Shown one piece after another: positions 26,235 to 36,316 of a stretch of DNA of 64,000 nt; the first letter of the stretch is position 1, and each line of letters begins with the position of its first letter. The translations under genes were made by a program, and so were the position numbers. The DNA is from an uncultured Pelagibacteraceae bacterium (lineage in GTDB: Bacteria > Pseudomonadota > Alphaproteobacteria > Pelagibacterales > Pelagibacteraceae): the NCBI GenBank assembly GCA_902571425.1, contig CACGBZ010000001.1:295351-359350 (forward strand). The letters are read 5' to 3'. Below the pieces are notes generated by a model that did no database searches, was not told the DNA's origin, and worked only from the letters and a program-made list of their open reading frames with translations.

Positions 26235-27440
26235 TTTCTTTTTTAAATTACCATCAATTTCATCTAAAAATTGATTTGTAGTTAAGAATTTACTATTTGG
26301 ACCAACAAGAATTGCCAAATCTTTTGTCATTGATCCACTTTCCACACATTCAATACAAACTTTTTCTAAAGTTTGTGCAAATTTGATCAGTTCTTCATTA
26401 CCATCTAATTTACCTCTGTGAGCTAATCCTCTTGTCCAAGCAAAAATTGATGCGATTGGGTTTGTTGAAGTTTCTTTTCCTTGTTGATGCATTCTATAAT
26501 GTCTTGTTACTGTTCCGTGTGCAGCTTCTGCTTCCATTACTTTTCCATCTGGAGTTAATAAGGTACTCGTCATCAATCCCAAAGACCCATAACCTTGTGC
26601 CATAGTATCTGATTGCACATCTCCATCATAATTTTTACAAGCCCAAATATATTTTCCACTCCATTTCATTGCACATGCAACCATGTCATCAATTAATCTG
26701 TGTTCGTAAGTCAAATTATTTTTTTCAAATTCACTTTTATATTCTTTGTCAAAAATTTCTTGGAAAATATCTTTAAATCTTCCATCATATTGCTTTAGAA
26801 TTGTATTTTTTGTAGACATGTAAACAGGCCATTTTTTAATTGAGCCATAACTAAAACAAGATCTTGCAAAGTCTTCTATAGATTTATCTAAATTGTACAT
26901 TGATAAAGCCACACCAGGGCCTGTAAAATTAAATACTTCATATTTAATTTCATCTTTTCCATCTTCTGATGTCCACTTCACTTCCATTTTTCCTTTTCCA
27001 GGAACTTTAAAATCTGTTGCTCTATATTGATCACCAAATGCATGTCTTCCAATAATCACTGGATCAGTCCAAGAGGGAACAAGTTTTGGAATATTTTTAC
27101 AAATAATTGGTTCTCTAAATACTGTTCCTCCAATTATATTTCTTATAGTTCCATTTGGAGATCTCCACATTTTTTTTAAATCAAATTCTTCTACTCTTGC
27201 TTCATCAGGGGTAATCGTTGCACATTTTATTCCAACACCGATTTTTTTGATTGCATTCGCAGAGTCGATGGTAATCTGATCATCAGTATTATCTCTACTT
27301 TTCATGCCTAAATCGTAATATTCAATACCAAGATCTAGATATGGGAGGATTAATTTATTTTTGATGAACTCCCAAATAATACGAGTCATTTCATCGCCAT
27401 CCAGCTCGACAACTGGGTTTTTTACCTTGATTTTGCTCAT
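26226..27440 (-). CDS. icd: Isocitrate dehydrogenase, NADP-dependent
   Basis: A 404-residue enzyme of the eukaryote/alphaproteobacterial dimeric IDH type, converting isocitrate to 2-oxoglutarate and CO2 with NADPH formation in the TCA cycle. Characteristic segments are [16 protein letters not shown] at the start, the substrate loop [19 protein letters not shown], and the metal site DDMVACAMK with [10 protein letters not shown]. It is divergent from psd, with a 76-bp AT-rich gap, and tail-to-tail with alaS. The NADPH made may feed the FNR-type reductases. No regulatory kinase gene is nearby. Confidence 0.98.
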   Translation of the reverse strand: MSKIKVKNPVVELDGDEMTRIIWEFIKNKLILPYLDLGIEYYDLGMKSRDNTDDQITIDSANAIKKIGVGIKCATITPDEARVEEFDLKKMWRSPNGTIRNIIGGTVFREPIICKNIPKLVPSWTDPVIIGRHAFGDQYRATDFKVPGKGKMEVKWTSEDGKDEIKYEVFNFTGPGVALSMYNLDKSIEDFARSCFSYGSIKKWPVYMSTKNTILKQYDGRFKDIFQEIFDKEYKSEFEKNNLTYEHRLIDDMVACAMKWSGKYIWACKNYDGDVQSDTMAQGYGSLGLMTSTLLTPDGKVMEAEAAHGTVTRHYRMHQQGKETSTNPIASIFAWTRGLAHRGKLDGNEELIKFAQTLEKVCIECVESGSMTKDLAILVGPNSKFLTTNQFLDEIDGNLKKKLN

Positions 27441-27516
27441 TAAATAAAAATTATCTTATTAATTGAATTTGATCATTTTATATACATATTAATCGAAAAT
27501 TAGCAAATAGAAGAAT

Positions 27517-28164
27517 ATGTTTAGTAAGATATTTCCAAAGATTCATACAGAAGGATACAAGTTTATAGTAATAGCTGTATTCATAACAATTATTTTTCTA
27601 ATTATTAATAATTTTTTAGGATTAATTGGAATATTACTAACTGTCTGGGTGTATTATTTTTTTAGAGATCCAGAAAGAACAATCATTGGAGATGATAGTT
27701 ATCTTGTTAGTCCTGCTGATGGAGAAGTAATTAAAGTTGAAGAAGTTGATGGTCCGAAAGAACTAGGATTAGAGAATAAAAAATTTAAAAAAATTAGCAT
27801 CTTCATGAATGTATTTGATTGTCATGTTAATAGAACGCCATGTTCTGGAACAGTTGAGGAAATTTTATACAAACCAGGAAAGTTTTTAAATGCATCACTA
27901 GATAAAGCCAGTGAAGATAACGAAAGAAATTATTACAAGATAAAAGATAATCATGGAAATGATATTGTAGTCGTCCAGATTGCAGGATTAGTTGCAAGAA
28001 GAATTGTTTGCGAGACAAATAAAAATCAGGAATTAAGTCAAGGTGATAGAATTGGTATGATTAGATTTGGTAGTAGAGCAGACGTTTATTATGAAAACTA
28101 TGAACCACTTGTTAAAGTAGGTCAGACAGCAATTTCTGGAGAAACGTTGCTAGCAAAAAACTAA
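27517..28164 (+). CDS. psd: Phosphatidylserine decarboxylase
   Basis: A 215-residue short-form PSD with one N-terminal membrane region (about 15-55). The self-processing site is Gly-Ser in RFGSRADVYY near residue 185, where the serine becomes the pyruvoyl cofactor, and FMNVFDCHVNRTPCSG carries the processing His. It makes phosphatidylethanolamine from phosphatidylserine. It is the first gene of a long plus-strand operon, 3 bases before pssA. Confidence 0.96.
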   Translation: MFSKIFPKIHTEGYKFIVIAVFITIIFLIINNFLGLIGILLTVWVYYFFRDPERTIIGDDSYLVSPADGEVIKVEEVDGPKELGLENKKFKKISIFMNVFDCHVNRTPCSGTVEEILYKPGKFLNASLDKASEDNERNYYKIKDNHGNDIVVVQIAGLVARRIVCETNKNQELSQGDRIGMIRFGSRADVYYENYEPLVKVGQTAISGETLLAKN

Positions 28165-28167
28165 TAA

Positions 28168-28971
28168 ATGGAACAACCAAAGAATAATTTTAAATTAGTT
28201 GCAGACAAAAAGAATGCAAGAATGCTTCTTCCAAACATCCTTACATTAATAGGAGTTTGTATAGGTTTAACTTCAATTAGATTTGCATTAAGTGGAGAGT
28301 TTCATTTTGCAATCATTGCAATAATATTTGCTGCTTTAATAGATGGCTTAGATGGAAGAATTGCAAGATTAATAAAAGGAACCTCAAAGGTCGGTAAGGA
28401 ATTAGATTCACTTACTGATATGATAAGTTTTGGTGTTGCGCCAGCATTTATAATGTATTTTTGGAAATTAAATACTTTTGGTAGATTTGGCTGGCTATTA
28501 TGTTTGGTATATGTGATTTGTGTAGCTTTAAGACTTGCAAGATTTAATATTAGTTCTAATCAAGAACCTTCTTGGAAAGATAATTTTTTTGAAGGGGTTC
28601 CATCACCCGCTGGTGGCATATTAGTTTTAACACCTTTAATTATAAGTTTAAGTGGATTTGATTATATAAAAATTAATTACGACATAATCGTTCCAGTTTT
28701 TTTTATAGGAACATCATTTTTATTAATAAGTAAATTTCCAACTTATTCTTTTAAAAAAATAGTAATCCAAAGAAAAGCAACAATTTTTTTATTATTTACA
28801 ATTGTTCTATTTTTTGGACTTTTATTAATTTATACATTTAATGTTATTGCTATAAGCAGCATAATTTACTTAAGTTTGATACCAATTAGTTTTTTTCACT
28901 ATCAAAAAATGAAAAAAATTCATGAAAATGACAAAATTCAAGATGAAGATGATCTTGAAGACGTACTTTAA
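28168..28971 (+). CDS. pssA: CDP-diacylglycerol-serine O-phosphatidyltransferase
   Basis: A 267-residue membrane enzyme that makes phosphatidylserine. The CDP-alcohol phosphotransferase motif D-G-x2-A-R-x8-G-x3-D-x3-D is complete in DGRIARLIKG ... GKELDSLTD near residues 58-80. About eight membrane segments follow and the C-terminus is acidic. It works directly before Psd in phosphatidylethanolamine synthesis, and the two are adjacent. Its stop shares a base with the next start (TAATG). Confidence 0.95.
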   Translation: MEQPKNNFKLVADKKNARMLLPNILTLIGVCIGLTSIRFALSGEFHFAIIAIIFAALIDGLDGRIARLIKGTSKVGKELDSLTDMISFGVAPAFIMYFWKLNTFGRFGWLLCLVYVICVALRLARFNISSNQEPSWKDNFFEGVPSPAGGILVLTPLIISLSGFDYIKINYDIIVPVFFIGTSFLLISKFPTYSFKKIVIQRKATIFLLFTIVLFFGLLLIYTFNVIAISSIIYLSLIPISFFHYQKMKKIHENDKIQDEDDLEDVL

Positions 28972-29882
28972 TGAAAAAAAATGTCATTGTATCTTTAGCT
29001 GACGCAAATTATTTTCCTTTATTAAACGAACTAGTAGATTCAATAAAAAGTTTTAATGAAAGCAAGAATGTTGCAATTTGTATTTTAGATGCAGGATTAA
29101 CCGATGACCAAAAAGAAATTTTACTTAAAAAGGTTGATGAAATTAAATCTGCTGAGTGGGATATAGAAGTTCCTGGATATAAAGTTAAAGGTAAAGAGTG
29201 GTTGAAAAGCCAGGTATCTAGGGCATTTCTACCTAAATATTTTCCTGATTATGAAAAGTATTTATGGATTGATTGTGATGCATGGGTAAATGATTGGGAG
29301 TGTATAGAGCTTTATTTTAAAGCTTGTGATTATGGGAAATTAGGTATTACCCAAACTATAGGACCTGGATATAAAATTACTTCAAGAGTAAATTGGTTAT
29401 TTGGTAAACTTGCTATAATCAAATCACAAAATTTCAAACATGCAGTGAAATCAAATATTGGTTATGAGAAAGCTAGGAAGTTAGCTTTTGCTCCTCATAT
29501 TAACATAGGTGTATTTTCATTAGAAAATAATTCTCCAGGGTGGGCTTCATGGCAGAAGAATTTATCTCAAGCGTTAAAAGCTGGAAATATTTTTGGGAGT
29601 GAAGGACTTGCAATTAATATGTCTGTTTATATTGATGATTTAGAAACAGAGTTTTTACCATTAAATTGCAATTGGATTACAAGCAACCTTTTACCAAAAT
29701 ATGACGAGAACAATAATACTTTTGTTGAACCATTTCTTCCAAATTATAAAATTGGAATTATGCACTTAGCTGCAGGAATTTGGAAAGATGGTAAAGACAT
29801 GAGAATTGACAAAAGTATAAAAATTGAAATTAAAACTTTACAAGATAAAAAAATACTTAAAAGTTTAAGATATAGTAATTAA
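28971..29882 (+). CDS. GT8-like glycosyltransferase
   Basis: A 303-residue GT-A-fold protein. The metal/nucleotide-sugar DxD is in LWIDCDAWVND near residue 102, and the N-terminus VIVSLADANYFPLLNELVDSI resembles GT8 and related nucleotide-diphospho-sugar transferases. It carries no membrane helix. It lies between phospholipid and RNA-modification genes, overlapping pssA by 1 base, so a role in a glycolipid or lipopolysaccharide is possible. Donor and acceptor are unknown. Confidence 0.7.
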   Translation: MKKNVIVSLADANYFPLLNELVDSIKSFNESKNVAICILDAGLTDDQKEILLKKVDEIKSAEWDIEVPGYKVKGKEWLKSQVSRAFLPKYFPDYEKYLWIDCDAWVNDWECIELYFKACDYGKLGITQTIGPGYKITSRVNWLFGKLAIIKSQNFKHAVKSNIGYEKARKLAFAPHINIGVFSLENNSPGWASWQKNLSQALKAGNIFGSEGLAINMSVYIDDLETEFLPLNCNWITSNLLPKYDENNNTFVEPFLPNYKIGIMHLAAGIWKDGKDMRIDKSIKIEIKTLQDKKILKSLRYSN

Positions 29883-30494
29883 TTGAAAAAAAATAAAATC
29901 TCTAAAAACTGGGTAAATAAGCAGCGTAGAGATATCTATGTTAGACAATCTAAAGTTGATGGTTATAGAGCAAGATCAGCTTATAAATTAATGGAAATTG
30001 ATGAAAAGTTTAAAATATTTAAAGGAGGTTTGTCAGTTATTGATATTGGTGCTGCTCCTGGTTCCTGGTCACAATATGCTATGAAAACAGCCAAAAGTGG
30101 CAAGTTAATATCTATAGATCTTAAAAAAATGGAACCCATAGGTAATAGTATTCAAATTCAAGGAGATTTTACTGAAGAAAAAACTCAAGAAGAAATCAAG
30201 AAAAATATCAATGGCAAAGTAGATGTTGTAATGTCTGATATGGCTGTAGATACAACTGGAATTAAAAATATTGACTCAATTCAAACTGGAGAGCTATGTA
30301 AAGAAGCGATGTACTTTGCTAAAGATCTTATGAAAGAAAATGCATATTTTATCTCAAAAATTTTTATGGGCGGCACATTTAACGAAATCGTCGCAGAGGG
30401 AAAAAAATATTTTAAAGAAGTTAAGGTTTTTAAACCAAAATCTAGCAGAAAAGATTCTAAAGAAAGTTTTATAATTTGTAGAAAGATTCGATAG
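29883..30494 (+). CDS. rlmE: 23S rRNA 2'-O-methyltransferase RlmE (FtsJ/RrmJ)
   Basis: A 203-residue SAM-dependent methyltransferase that methylates the ribose of a conserved uridine (E. coli U2552) in 23S rRNA. The SAM motif is VIDIGAAPGSWSQYA near residue 55. The catalytic K-D-K-E set is visible as Lys in GYRARSAYKL, Asp in MSDMAVDTTG, Lys in FISKIFMGG and Glu in SKESFI. It appears to start with TTG at 29883, directly after the previous stop; no ATG fits the conserved N-terminus. Length matches E. coli RlmE (209). Confidence 0.93.
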   Translation: MKKNKISKNWVNKQRRDIYVRQSKVDGYRARSAYKLMEIDEKFKIFKGGLSVIDIGAAPGSWSQYAMKTAKSGKLISIDLKKMEPIGNSIQIQGDFTEEKTQEEIKKNINGKVDVVMSDMAVDTTGIKNIDSIQTGELCKEAMYFAKDLMKENAYFISKIFMGGTFNEIVAEGKKYFKEVKVFKPKSSRKDSKESFIICRKIR

Positions 30495-30531
30495 AGACTT
30501 TTAATTTAAAAGGAATCATATATAAAAGATT

Positions 30532-31608
30532 ATGGTTCCCATAAAAGAAGCACTTACCTTTGACGATGTTACACTAGCTCCAAAGTATTCAGAAATATTA
30601 CCCTCTGATGCAGACACAAGCGTGTCTTTAACAAAGCATTTAAAACTTAAAATTCCTCTCTTATCATCTGCAATGGATACTGTAACAGAAAGCAGAATGG
30701 CAATAGCTATAGCTAAAGCTGGAGGTATTGGAGTAATCCACAGAAACCTTGATATAAAAAAACAAATATCAGAAATAAAAAAAGTAAAAAAAGAAAAACT
30801 AATTGTTGGAGCGGCTGTAGGTGCATCAGCTAGTGAATTTATTAGAGCTAAAGAAATAATTAAAGAAGGTGTAGATTTAATCGTAGTAGACACAGCGCAT
30901 GGTCATACAAAAAAAGTTTCTGAAATAATAAAATATATTAAAAAAAATAAATCTAAAAAAATTGCGTTGTGTGCAGGAAATATAGCAACACTAGAAGCTG
31001 CAAAATTCCTAATAAAGTTAGGAGTAGATATAATTAAAATTGGTATAGGACCAGGCTCTATTTGCACAACAAGATTAGTCGCTGGAATAGGAGTTCCTCA
31101 ATTAAGCGCAATTTTAGCTGTAAGAACTGGTTTAAAGAATAAAAATGTTAAAATAATTTCAGATGGTGGAATAAAATATTCTGGAGATTTAGCAAAAGCA
31201 TTTGCTGCAGGAGCTGATGCTGTAATGATCGGTTCATTATTTGCAGGCACAAATGAAACTCCAGGAAAATTAATTAAAAAAAATGGACAACTTTTCAAAA
31301 GTTTTAGAGGAATGGGTTCTGTAGGTGCTATGAATAAAGGATCAGCTGATAGATACTTTCAAAAAAAACAAAAAGATTCCTCAAAATATGTACCTGAGGG
31401 CGTTGAAGGTTTTGTAAAATATAAAGGAGATGTTGGAAGTATTATTTATAAATTAATTGGTGGATTGAAATCTTCCATGGGTTATCTTGGGTCAAAAACA
31501 ATCATTAAATTAAGAAATAAACCACAATTTGTGAAAATTACAAAAGCTGGATTTTATGAAAGTATGGTTCATAATGTAGATGTGGTAAAAAACGATAGCA
31601 AATATTAA
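30532..31608 (+). CDS. guaB: IMP dehydrogenase lacking the CBS (Bateman) domain
   Basis: A 358-residue IMPDH that oxidises IMP to XMP in GTP synthesis. The TIM barrel is complete: SSAMDTVTE near 45, catalytic Cys178 in GPGSICTTR, the phosphate loop [10 protein letters not shown] and the flap [10 protein letters not shown]. The paired CBS domain (about 120 residues) that normally lies between GGIGVIH and LIVGAAVG is replaced by a linker of only about 20 residues (71-90), so adenine/guanine nucleotide control through CBS is absent. GMP reductase is a related alternative, but guaA in the same operon and the IMPDH-type flap favour IMPDH. Confidence 0.93.
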   Translation: MVPIKEALTFDDVTLAPKYSEILPSDADTSVSLTKHLKLKIPLLSSAMDTVTESRMAIAIAKAGGIGVIHRNLDIKKQISEIKKVKKEKLIVGAAVGASASEFIRAKEIIKEGVDLIVVDTAHGHTKKVSEIIKYIKKNKSKKIALCAGNIATLEAAKFLIKLGVDIIKIGIGPGSICTTRLVAGIGVPQLSAILAVRTGLKNKNVKIISDGGIKYSGDLAKAFAAGADAVMIGSLFAGTNETPGKLIKKNGQLFKSFRGMGSVGAMNKGSADRYFQKKQKDSSKYVPEGVEGFVKYKGDVGSIIYKLIGGLKSSMGYLGSKTIIKLRNKPQFVKITKAGFYESMVHNVDVVKNDSKY

Positions 31609-32048
31609 TGAGCAAATTTTTTAAATTAATAGGATTAATACTTTTAACTGTTTCTTTTAACAATACGTCTTTTAGTAAAGAAAATTTTTTTAATGAAGCT
31701 TTAAAGTTGTTTAAAAAAGAAAAATATAAAGATGCGCGTTTTTTATTTGAAAGAAATATCGTTTTTAATCCAAAAGACGCAAAGTCATATTTATATTTAG
31801 CAAAAATTTATAACCAAGAAGAAAATCAAAGAAAGGAAGAATATAATTTAGAAACAACACTTTTAATTGAGCCAGATAATGAGGACGCTTTATTAATGCT
31901 AATGAAAATTGCATTAGAAAAATCGAATTATGAAAAAGTCAAAGATCTTTCTGATAAATTTGTGAAAGTTTGTAAAAATTTATGTGATGAAAACAAAGAT
32001 ATTCAAGAGTCATTAAAAAATATTGAACCTGAAAATAATGAGTCTTGA
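31608..32048 (+). CDS. Small exported TPR-like protein
   Basis: A 146-residue protein with an N-terminal signal or anchor (residues 4-22) followed by tetratricopeptide-like helices ([34 protein letters not shown], and another pair). It probably acts in the periplasm as a protein-protein scaffold. It is inserted between guaB (1-base overlap) and guaA (11-base overlap), a position with no obvious functional link. The exact partner is unknown. Confidence 0.75.
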   Translation: MSKFFKLIGLILLTVSFNNTSFSKENFFNEALKLFKKEKYKDARFLFERNIVFNPKDAKSYLYLAKIYNQEENQRKEEYNLETTLLIEPDNEDALLMLMKIALEKSNYEKVKDLSDKFVKVCKNLCDENKDIQESLKNIEPENNES

Positions 32049-33600
32049 TCAAAACCTTAATAAAATCTTAATAATAGATTTTGGTTCTCAATTTACTCAA
32101 TTAATTGCAAGAAGAGTAAGAGAATTAGGTGTGTTTTCAGAAATAGTTAGTCACAAAAAAATAAAACTAAAAGACATAAATCACAGTATAAAAGGAATAG
32201 TATTATCTGGTGGTCCATTAAATGTTTATCAAATAAATAAATATTCATTTGATAAAAAAATTCTACAGCTTGATGTACCTGTTCTTGGAATATGTTTTGG
32301 GCATCAAATTTTGTCAAAACTTAATGGTGGAAGAGTAAAACAATCAAAACATAGAGAATTTGGTCTAGCTAATGTTTATAAAAAAAATAACAGTCTTTTA
32401 ACAACTAATTTTTTTGGAAATAAAAAATCCAAACAAGTTTGGATGAGTCATGCTGATCAAGTTTCAAAACTTCCTAAGAATTTTAAAGTTGTTGCATCAA
32501 GCACGAATTCAAAATTTGCTATTGTTGAAAATAAAATAAAAAAATTTTATGGAGTGCAATTTCATCCAGAGGTGACTCACACAGAAAACGGAAAAAAATT
32601 AATAAGTAATTTTATTTTTTTAATTTGTAAAATAAAACGAAATTGGTCCTCTAAAGATCAAAAAAATCAGCTCATTAGAGATGTTCGAAAACTAGTTGGA
32701 TCTAATAAAGTTATTTGTGCATTGTCAGGAGGCGTGGATAGCAGTGTAGTCGCTCAATTGCTAAATAAAGCGATTGGTAAAAAACTTTATTGTATTTTTG
32801 TAAACACTGGTCTTTTAAGAAAAAATGAAGAAGTACAAGTAGTTCAAACATTTAAGAAGCGTTTAAAAATGAACTTAATTTATGTAAATGCTGAAAAAGA
32901 ATTCTTACAAAAGTTAAAAAATGTTTCTGATCCAGAGAAAAAAAGAAAAATAATTGGTAATTTATTTATTAAAATATTTGAGCGATATGCTAAGAAAATT
33001 AAAAATGTTAAATTTTTAGCTCAGGGAACCCTTTATCCTGATTTAATTGAGAGCAAATCTGTTACTGGCAGCCAAACTTCAAAAATAAAATCCCATCATA
33101 ATGTTGGTGGTTTGCCCAAAAAAATGAATTTAAAACTAGTAGAACCACTAAAATTTTTGTTTAAAGATGAGGTAAGAAAATTAGGATTGGCATTAAATTT
33201 AAGTAAGGAGATTATTTCAAGACATCCATTCCCTGGACCTGGATTAGCCATTCGAATGCCTGGGATAATTACAAATGACAAAATTAAAATTTTAAAGGAA
33301 GCAGATTATTATTTTATCCAAGCTTTAAAAGACCATGGTCTTTACTATAAAATCTGGCAAGCCTATGCAGCTTTGCTCCCAGTTAAAACTGTTGGGGTCA
33401 TGGGAGATAATCGTACTTATGAATATTTGTGTTTGTTAAGAGCAATTACCTCTGAAGATGGTATGACAGCAGATTATTATGAATTTAATAAGAGTTTTAT
33501 GCAAAACATATCTAATAAAATTGTAAATAGTATTAGAGGAATAAATAGGGTTGTATATGATGTTACATCAAAGCCACCAAGTACTATTGAATTAGAATAA
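32038..33600 (+). CDS. guaA: GMP synthase (glutamine-hydrolysing)
   Basis: About 520 residues. The N-terminal class I glutaminase has its nucleophile Cys in GICFGHQ and the His-Glu pair in [10 protein letters not shown]. The ATP-pyrophosphatase domain has the P-loop [12 protein letters not shown], and the C-terminal dimerisation domain ends KPPSTIELE. It converts XMP to GMP, directly after GuaB in the pathway. I use the ATG at 32038 (MSLDQNLNK); an upstream TTG would lengthen it by five residues. It overlaps the TPR gene by 11 bases. Confidence 0.98.
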   Translation: MSLDQNLNKILIIDFGSQFTQLIARRVRELGVFSEIVSHKKIKLKDINHSIKGIVLSGGPLNVYQINKYSFDKKILQLDVPVLGICFGHQILSKLNGGRVKQSKHREFGLANVYKKNNSLLTTNFFGNKKSKQVWMSHADQVSKLPKNFKVVASSTNSKFAIVENKIKKFYGVQFHPEVTHTENGKKLISNFIFLICKIKRNWSSKDQKNQLIRDVRKLVGSNKVICALSGGVDSSVVAQLLNKAIGKKLYCIFVNTGLLRKNEEVQVVQTFKKRLKMNLIYVNAEKEFLQKLKNVSDPEKKRKIIGNLFIKIFERYAKKIKNVKFLAQGTLYPDLIESKSVTGSQTSKIKSHHNVGGLPKKMNLKLVEPLKFLFKDEVRKLGLALNLSKEIISRHPFPGPGLAIRMPGIITNDKIKILKEADYYFIQALKDHGLYYKIWQAYAALLPVKTVGVMGDNRTYEYLCLLRAITSEDGMTADYYEFNKSFMQNISNKIVNSIRGINRVVYDVTSKPPSTIELE

Positions 33601-33621
33601 TTTTTAACTATAAGTATCAAT

Positions 33622-34041
33622 ATGAAATATTTACATACAATGATTAGAATTAGTGATGTTGATGCATCTCTTAAATTTTTTTGTGAGGGTCTTGGACTTA
33701 AAGAGACAAGAAGGAAAGATAGTGAAAAAGGAAGATACACTTTAATTTTTCTTGCTCCACCAAATGATGAAAAGACAGAAATTGAATTAACATACAACTG
33801 GGATGGCGACGAGCTAGGAGAGGGTTCAAGAAATTTTGGCCATTTAGCTTACAGAGTAGATAATATTTATGAAACTTGCCAAAAGTTAAAAGATATGGGC
33901 TATACAATTAACAGACCTCCAAGAGACGGGCATATGGCTTTTGTTAGATCGCCTGATAAAATTTCAATTGAATTACTTCAAGATGGATATTTAGATCCCC
34001 AAGAACCTTGGGCTTCTATGGAGAATACTGGTATTTGGTAA
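33622..34041 (+). CDS. gloA: Lactoylglutathione lyase (glyoxalase I)-like protein
   Basis: A 139-residue VOC protein. The four metal ligands of glyoxalase I appear in place: His near residue 5 (YLHTMIRI), Glu in EIELTYNW, His in FGHLAYRV and Glu in ISIELLQDG. It would isomerise the methylglyoxal-glutathione hemithioacetal. It follows guaA after 21 bases and precedes panB, so it appears to be part of the long housekeeping operon. Confidence 0.88.
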   Translation: MKYLHTMIRISDVDASLKFFCEGLGLKETRRKDSEKGRYTLIFLAPPNDEKTEIELTYNWDGDELGEGSRNFGHLAYRVDNIYETCQKLKDMGYTINRPPRDGHMAFVRSPDKISIELLQDGYLDPQEPWASMENTGIW

Positions 34042-34051
34042 TATCCATCAA

Positions 34052-34822
34052 ATGGATAAAATAAAAAAATTAATTGCAAAAAAAAACAAAAGTAAAATTG
34101 TTAGCTTAACAGCTTACTCTAAAAACATAGCATCAGTCTTAGATAACTATTGTGATATTGTTCTCGTTGGAGATTCTCTTGGTTCAGTTTTATATAATTA
34201 TAAATCTACTCGACAGGTAACTTTGAATATGATGATTGAACATTCAAAGAGCGTAAGAATGGGCGTTAAGAAAGCTTTAATGGTTGTCGATATGCCTCAC
34301 AACACTTACAGAAATCCAAAAGAAGCACTAAAAAATGCAAAAAAAATAATTTCAAAGACTAAATGTGATGCTGTTAAATTAGAAGGTGGAAAAAAAATTT
34401 ATAACTCTATCCAAACTTTAATAAAAAATAAAATTCCTGTAATGGGTCATTTAGGATTACTTCCTCAGTCAGATAAAACATTCAAATTCAAAGGTAAGAA
34501 AAAATCTGAAAGAGAAAAAATATTGAAAGATGCAAAATTATTAGAAAGGGCAGGAGTATTTTCAATTGTGTTAGAATGCATTGAAACATCATTGGCCAAG
34601 TATGTAACCAAACAAATTAATATTCCAACTATTGGAATAGGAGCTTCAAATAATTGCGATGGACAAATATTAGTATTTGATGATCTTATTGGACTTAATC
34701 CAATTAATGCTAGATTTGTAAAGAAATATGCAAATATTCATAAACAAATTAAAACAGCTGTATCAAATTATTCAAAAGAGGTGAGGAAAGCTCAATTTCC
34801 ATCAAAAAAATATTCTTATTAA
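34052..34822 (+). CDS. panB: 3-Methyl-2-oxobutanoate hydroxymethyltransferase
   Basis: A 256-residue TIM-barrel enzyme adding a hydroxymethyl group from methylene-tetrahydrofolate to 2-oxoisovalerate, the first step to pantothenate. Metal and substrate residues are in LVGDSLGS, VVDMPHNTY and KLEGGKK, and the catalytic Glu is in VLECIE. Length is normal (about 264). panC and panD are not in the window. It converges on the aldehyde dehydrogenase gene with a 12-base gap. Confidence 0.96.
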   Translation: MDKIKKLIAKKNKSKIVSLTAYSKNIASVLDNYCDIVLVGDSLGSVLYNYKSTRQVTLNMMIEHSKSVRMGVKKALMVVDMPHNTYRNPKEALKNAKKIISKTKCDAVKLEGGKKIYNSIQTLIKNKIPVMGHLGLLPQSDKTFKFKGKKKSEREKILKDAKLLERAGVFSIVLECIETSLAKYVTKQINIPTIGIGASNNCDGQILVFDDLIGLNPINARFVKKYANIHKQIKTAVSNYSKEVRKAQFPSKKYSY

Positions 34823-34834
34823 ATAAAATAAAAG

Positions 34835-36316
34835 TTACCTTATAGAAAAAGGATCAAGCGTAGGTTCGTCTGAAGTATAAAACCAAGTTGTTTTTACTCT
34901 TGTGTAGTCTTTAATTGAATCTAAACCTGCCTCTTTGCCATAACCACTGTCTTTAATTCCACCAAATGGCGCAGAAGGTGAGATTAATCTATAAGTATTC
35001 ACAAAAGTAATTCCTGCTCTAATTGCTTTAGAAACTCTCATTCCTCTTGCAAGATTGCTAGTATATACACCTGATGATAAACCATATTGATTATCATTCA
35101 TTTTTTCAATTACCTCTTCTTCAGTATCAAATTTCATCACTGATAACACAGGTCCAAACAATTCGTTTTCTGCTACTGGAAGATTATGATTATCACATTC
35201 AATAATTGTTGGAGGAAAATAATATCCTTTATTTGAAAATGAGTCTCTTTTACCTCCGCATTTAATTTTACCACCTTGATCAATAGTATTTTTTATATTC
35301 TTTTCTATAACCTCTAATTGTTTGAAACTGCTAAGAGGCCCCATCTCTGTTTTGGCATCCATTGGAGCACCGATTTTAATTTTTGATGCGCGTTTAGAAA
35401 GTTTATCTAAAAATTCATCATAAATTCCTTTTTGAATATAAAGTCTTGAACCAGCTATACAACTCTGACCACTTGCACCAAATATTCCTGCCGTAATTCC
35501 ATTAATTGCATTTTCTTGTTCTGCATCATCAAATACAGCTACTGGACTTTTGCCGCCCAGCTCTAAACTCACTTCAGAAAGATTTTCGGCTGAATTTTTT
35601 ATTATATGTCTTGCAGTTTCAGGCCCTCCAGTAAAAGCAATTTTTTCAACTAAATTATGTGTCGTCAAAGCTTTCCCACAAGGGTCACCAAAACCAGTTA
35701 ATACATTAACAACCCCCTTAGGTATTCCAGTTTTTTCTATTAATTTTGCAAATTCAAATAAAACTGCAGGAGCAAGTTCCGAAGATTTTATCACCACGGT
35801 ATTTCCCATAGCTAAAGCTGGTGCTAATTTTGTTGCAGTTAAAAACATTTGTGAATTCCATGGAATTATTGCTGCAACTACTCCTATTGGAATTCTTGTA
35901 GTGATGGCTTGAATATTTGGTTTATCAATTGGTAGAACAGTACCCTCGACTTTGTCAGCTAATCCAGCATAGTAGTCATAATATTCTGCAATATAAATTG
36001 CTTGTTTTTTTGTTTCTCTAAAAAGTTTTCCAGTATCAATTGTTTCAATTTCTCCAAGCATTTCAGCATTGGCTCTTAATTGATCTCCAATTGCTCTTAA
36101 AAATTTTGCCCTTTCTCTTGGAAGTAATTTAGGCCATTCTCCCTCAAAAGCTTTTTGTGCTGCTTTAACTGCATTATCAACATCTTTAGAACTTGCTTCT
36201 GGAACAACTGCCCAAGGCTCATTATGTTCTGGATTAAGAGTTTCAAATGTTCTTTTACTTTCAGAGTTAACCCACTCACCATTAATAAACATTTTATATT
36301 GTTTAAGTTTAGTCAT
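34835..36316 (-). CDS. NAD(P)-dependent aldehyde dehydrogenase (LLM/TPP operon)
   Basis: About 493 residues, the size of betaine-aldehyde or general ALDHs. The NAD motif FTGGPETARHI, the general base Glu in LELGGKS and the nucleophile Cys in GQSCIAGSR are intact. The start is taken at 36316 (MTKLKQ); an in-frame ATG nine bases earlier is possible. It is the last gene of a five-gene minus-strand operon and overlaps the hydrolase gene. In that operon it would oxidise an aldehyde released by the TPP enzyme or hydrolase, but the substrate is unknown. It is not closely similar to the two ALDHs at 46096 and 60566. Confidence 0.92.
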   Translation of the reverse strand: MTKLKQYKMFINGEWVNSESKRTFETLNPEHNEPWAVVPEASSKDVDNAVKAAQKAFEGEWPKLLPRERAKFLRAIGDQLRANAEMLGEIETIDTGKLFRETKKQAIYIAEYYDYYAGLADKVEGTVLPIDKPNIQAITTRIPIGVVAAIIPWNSQMFLTATKLAPALAMGNTVVIKSSELAPAVLFEFAKLIEKTGIPKGVVNVLTGFGDPCGKALTTHNLVEKIAFTGGPETARHIIKNSAENLSEVSLELGGKSPVAVFDDAEQENAINGITAGIFGASGQSCIAGSRLYIQKGIYDEFLDKLSKRASKIKIGAPMDAKTEMGPLSSFKQLEVIEKNIKNTIDQGGKIKCGGKRDSFSNKGYYFPPTIIECDNHNLPVAENELFGPVLSVMKFDTEEEVIEKMNDNQYGLSSGVYTSNLARGMRVSKAIRAGITFVNTYRLISPSAPFGGIKDSGYGKEAGLDSIKDYTRVKTTWFYTSDEPTLDPFSIR

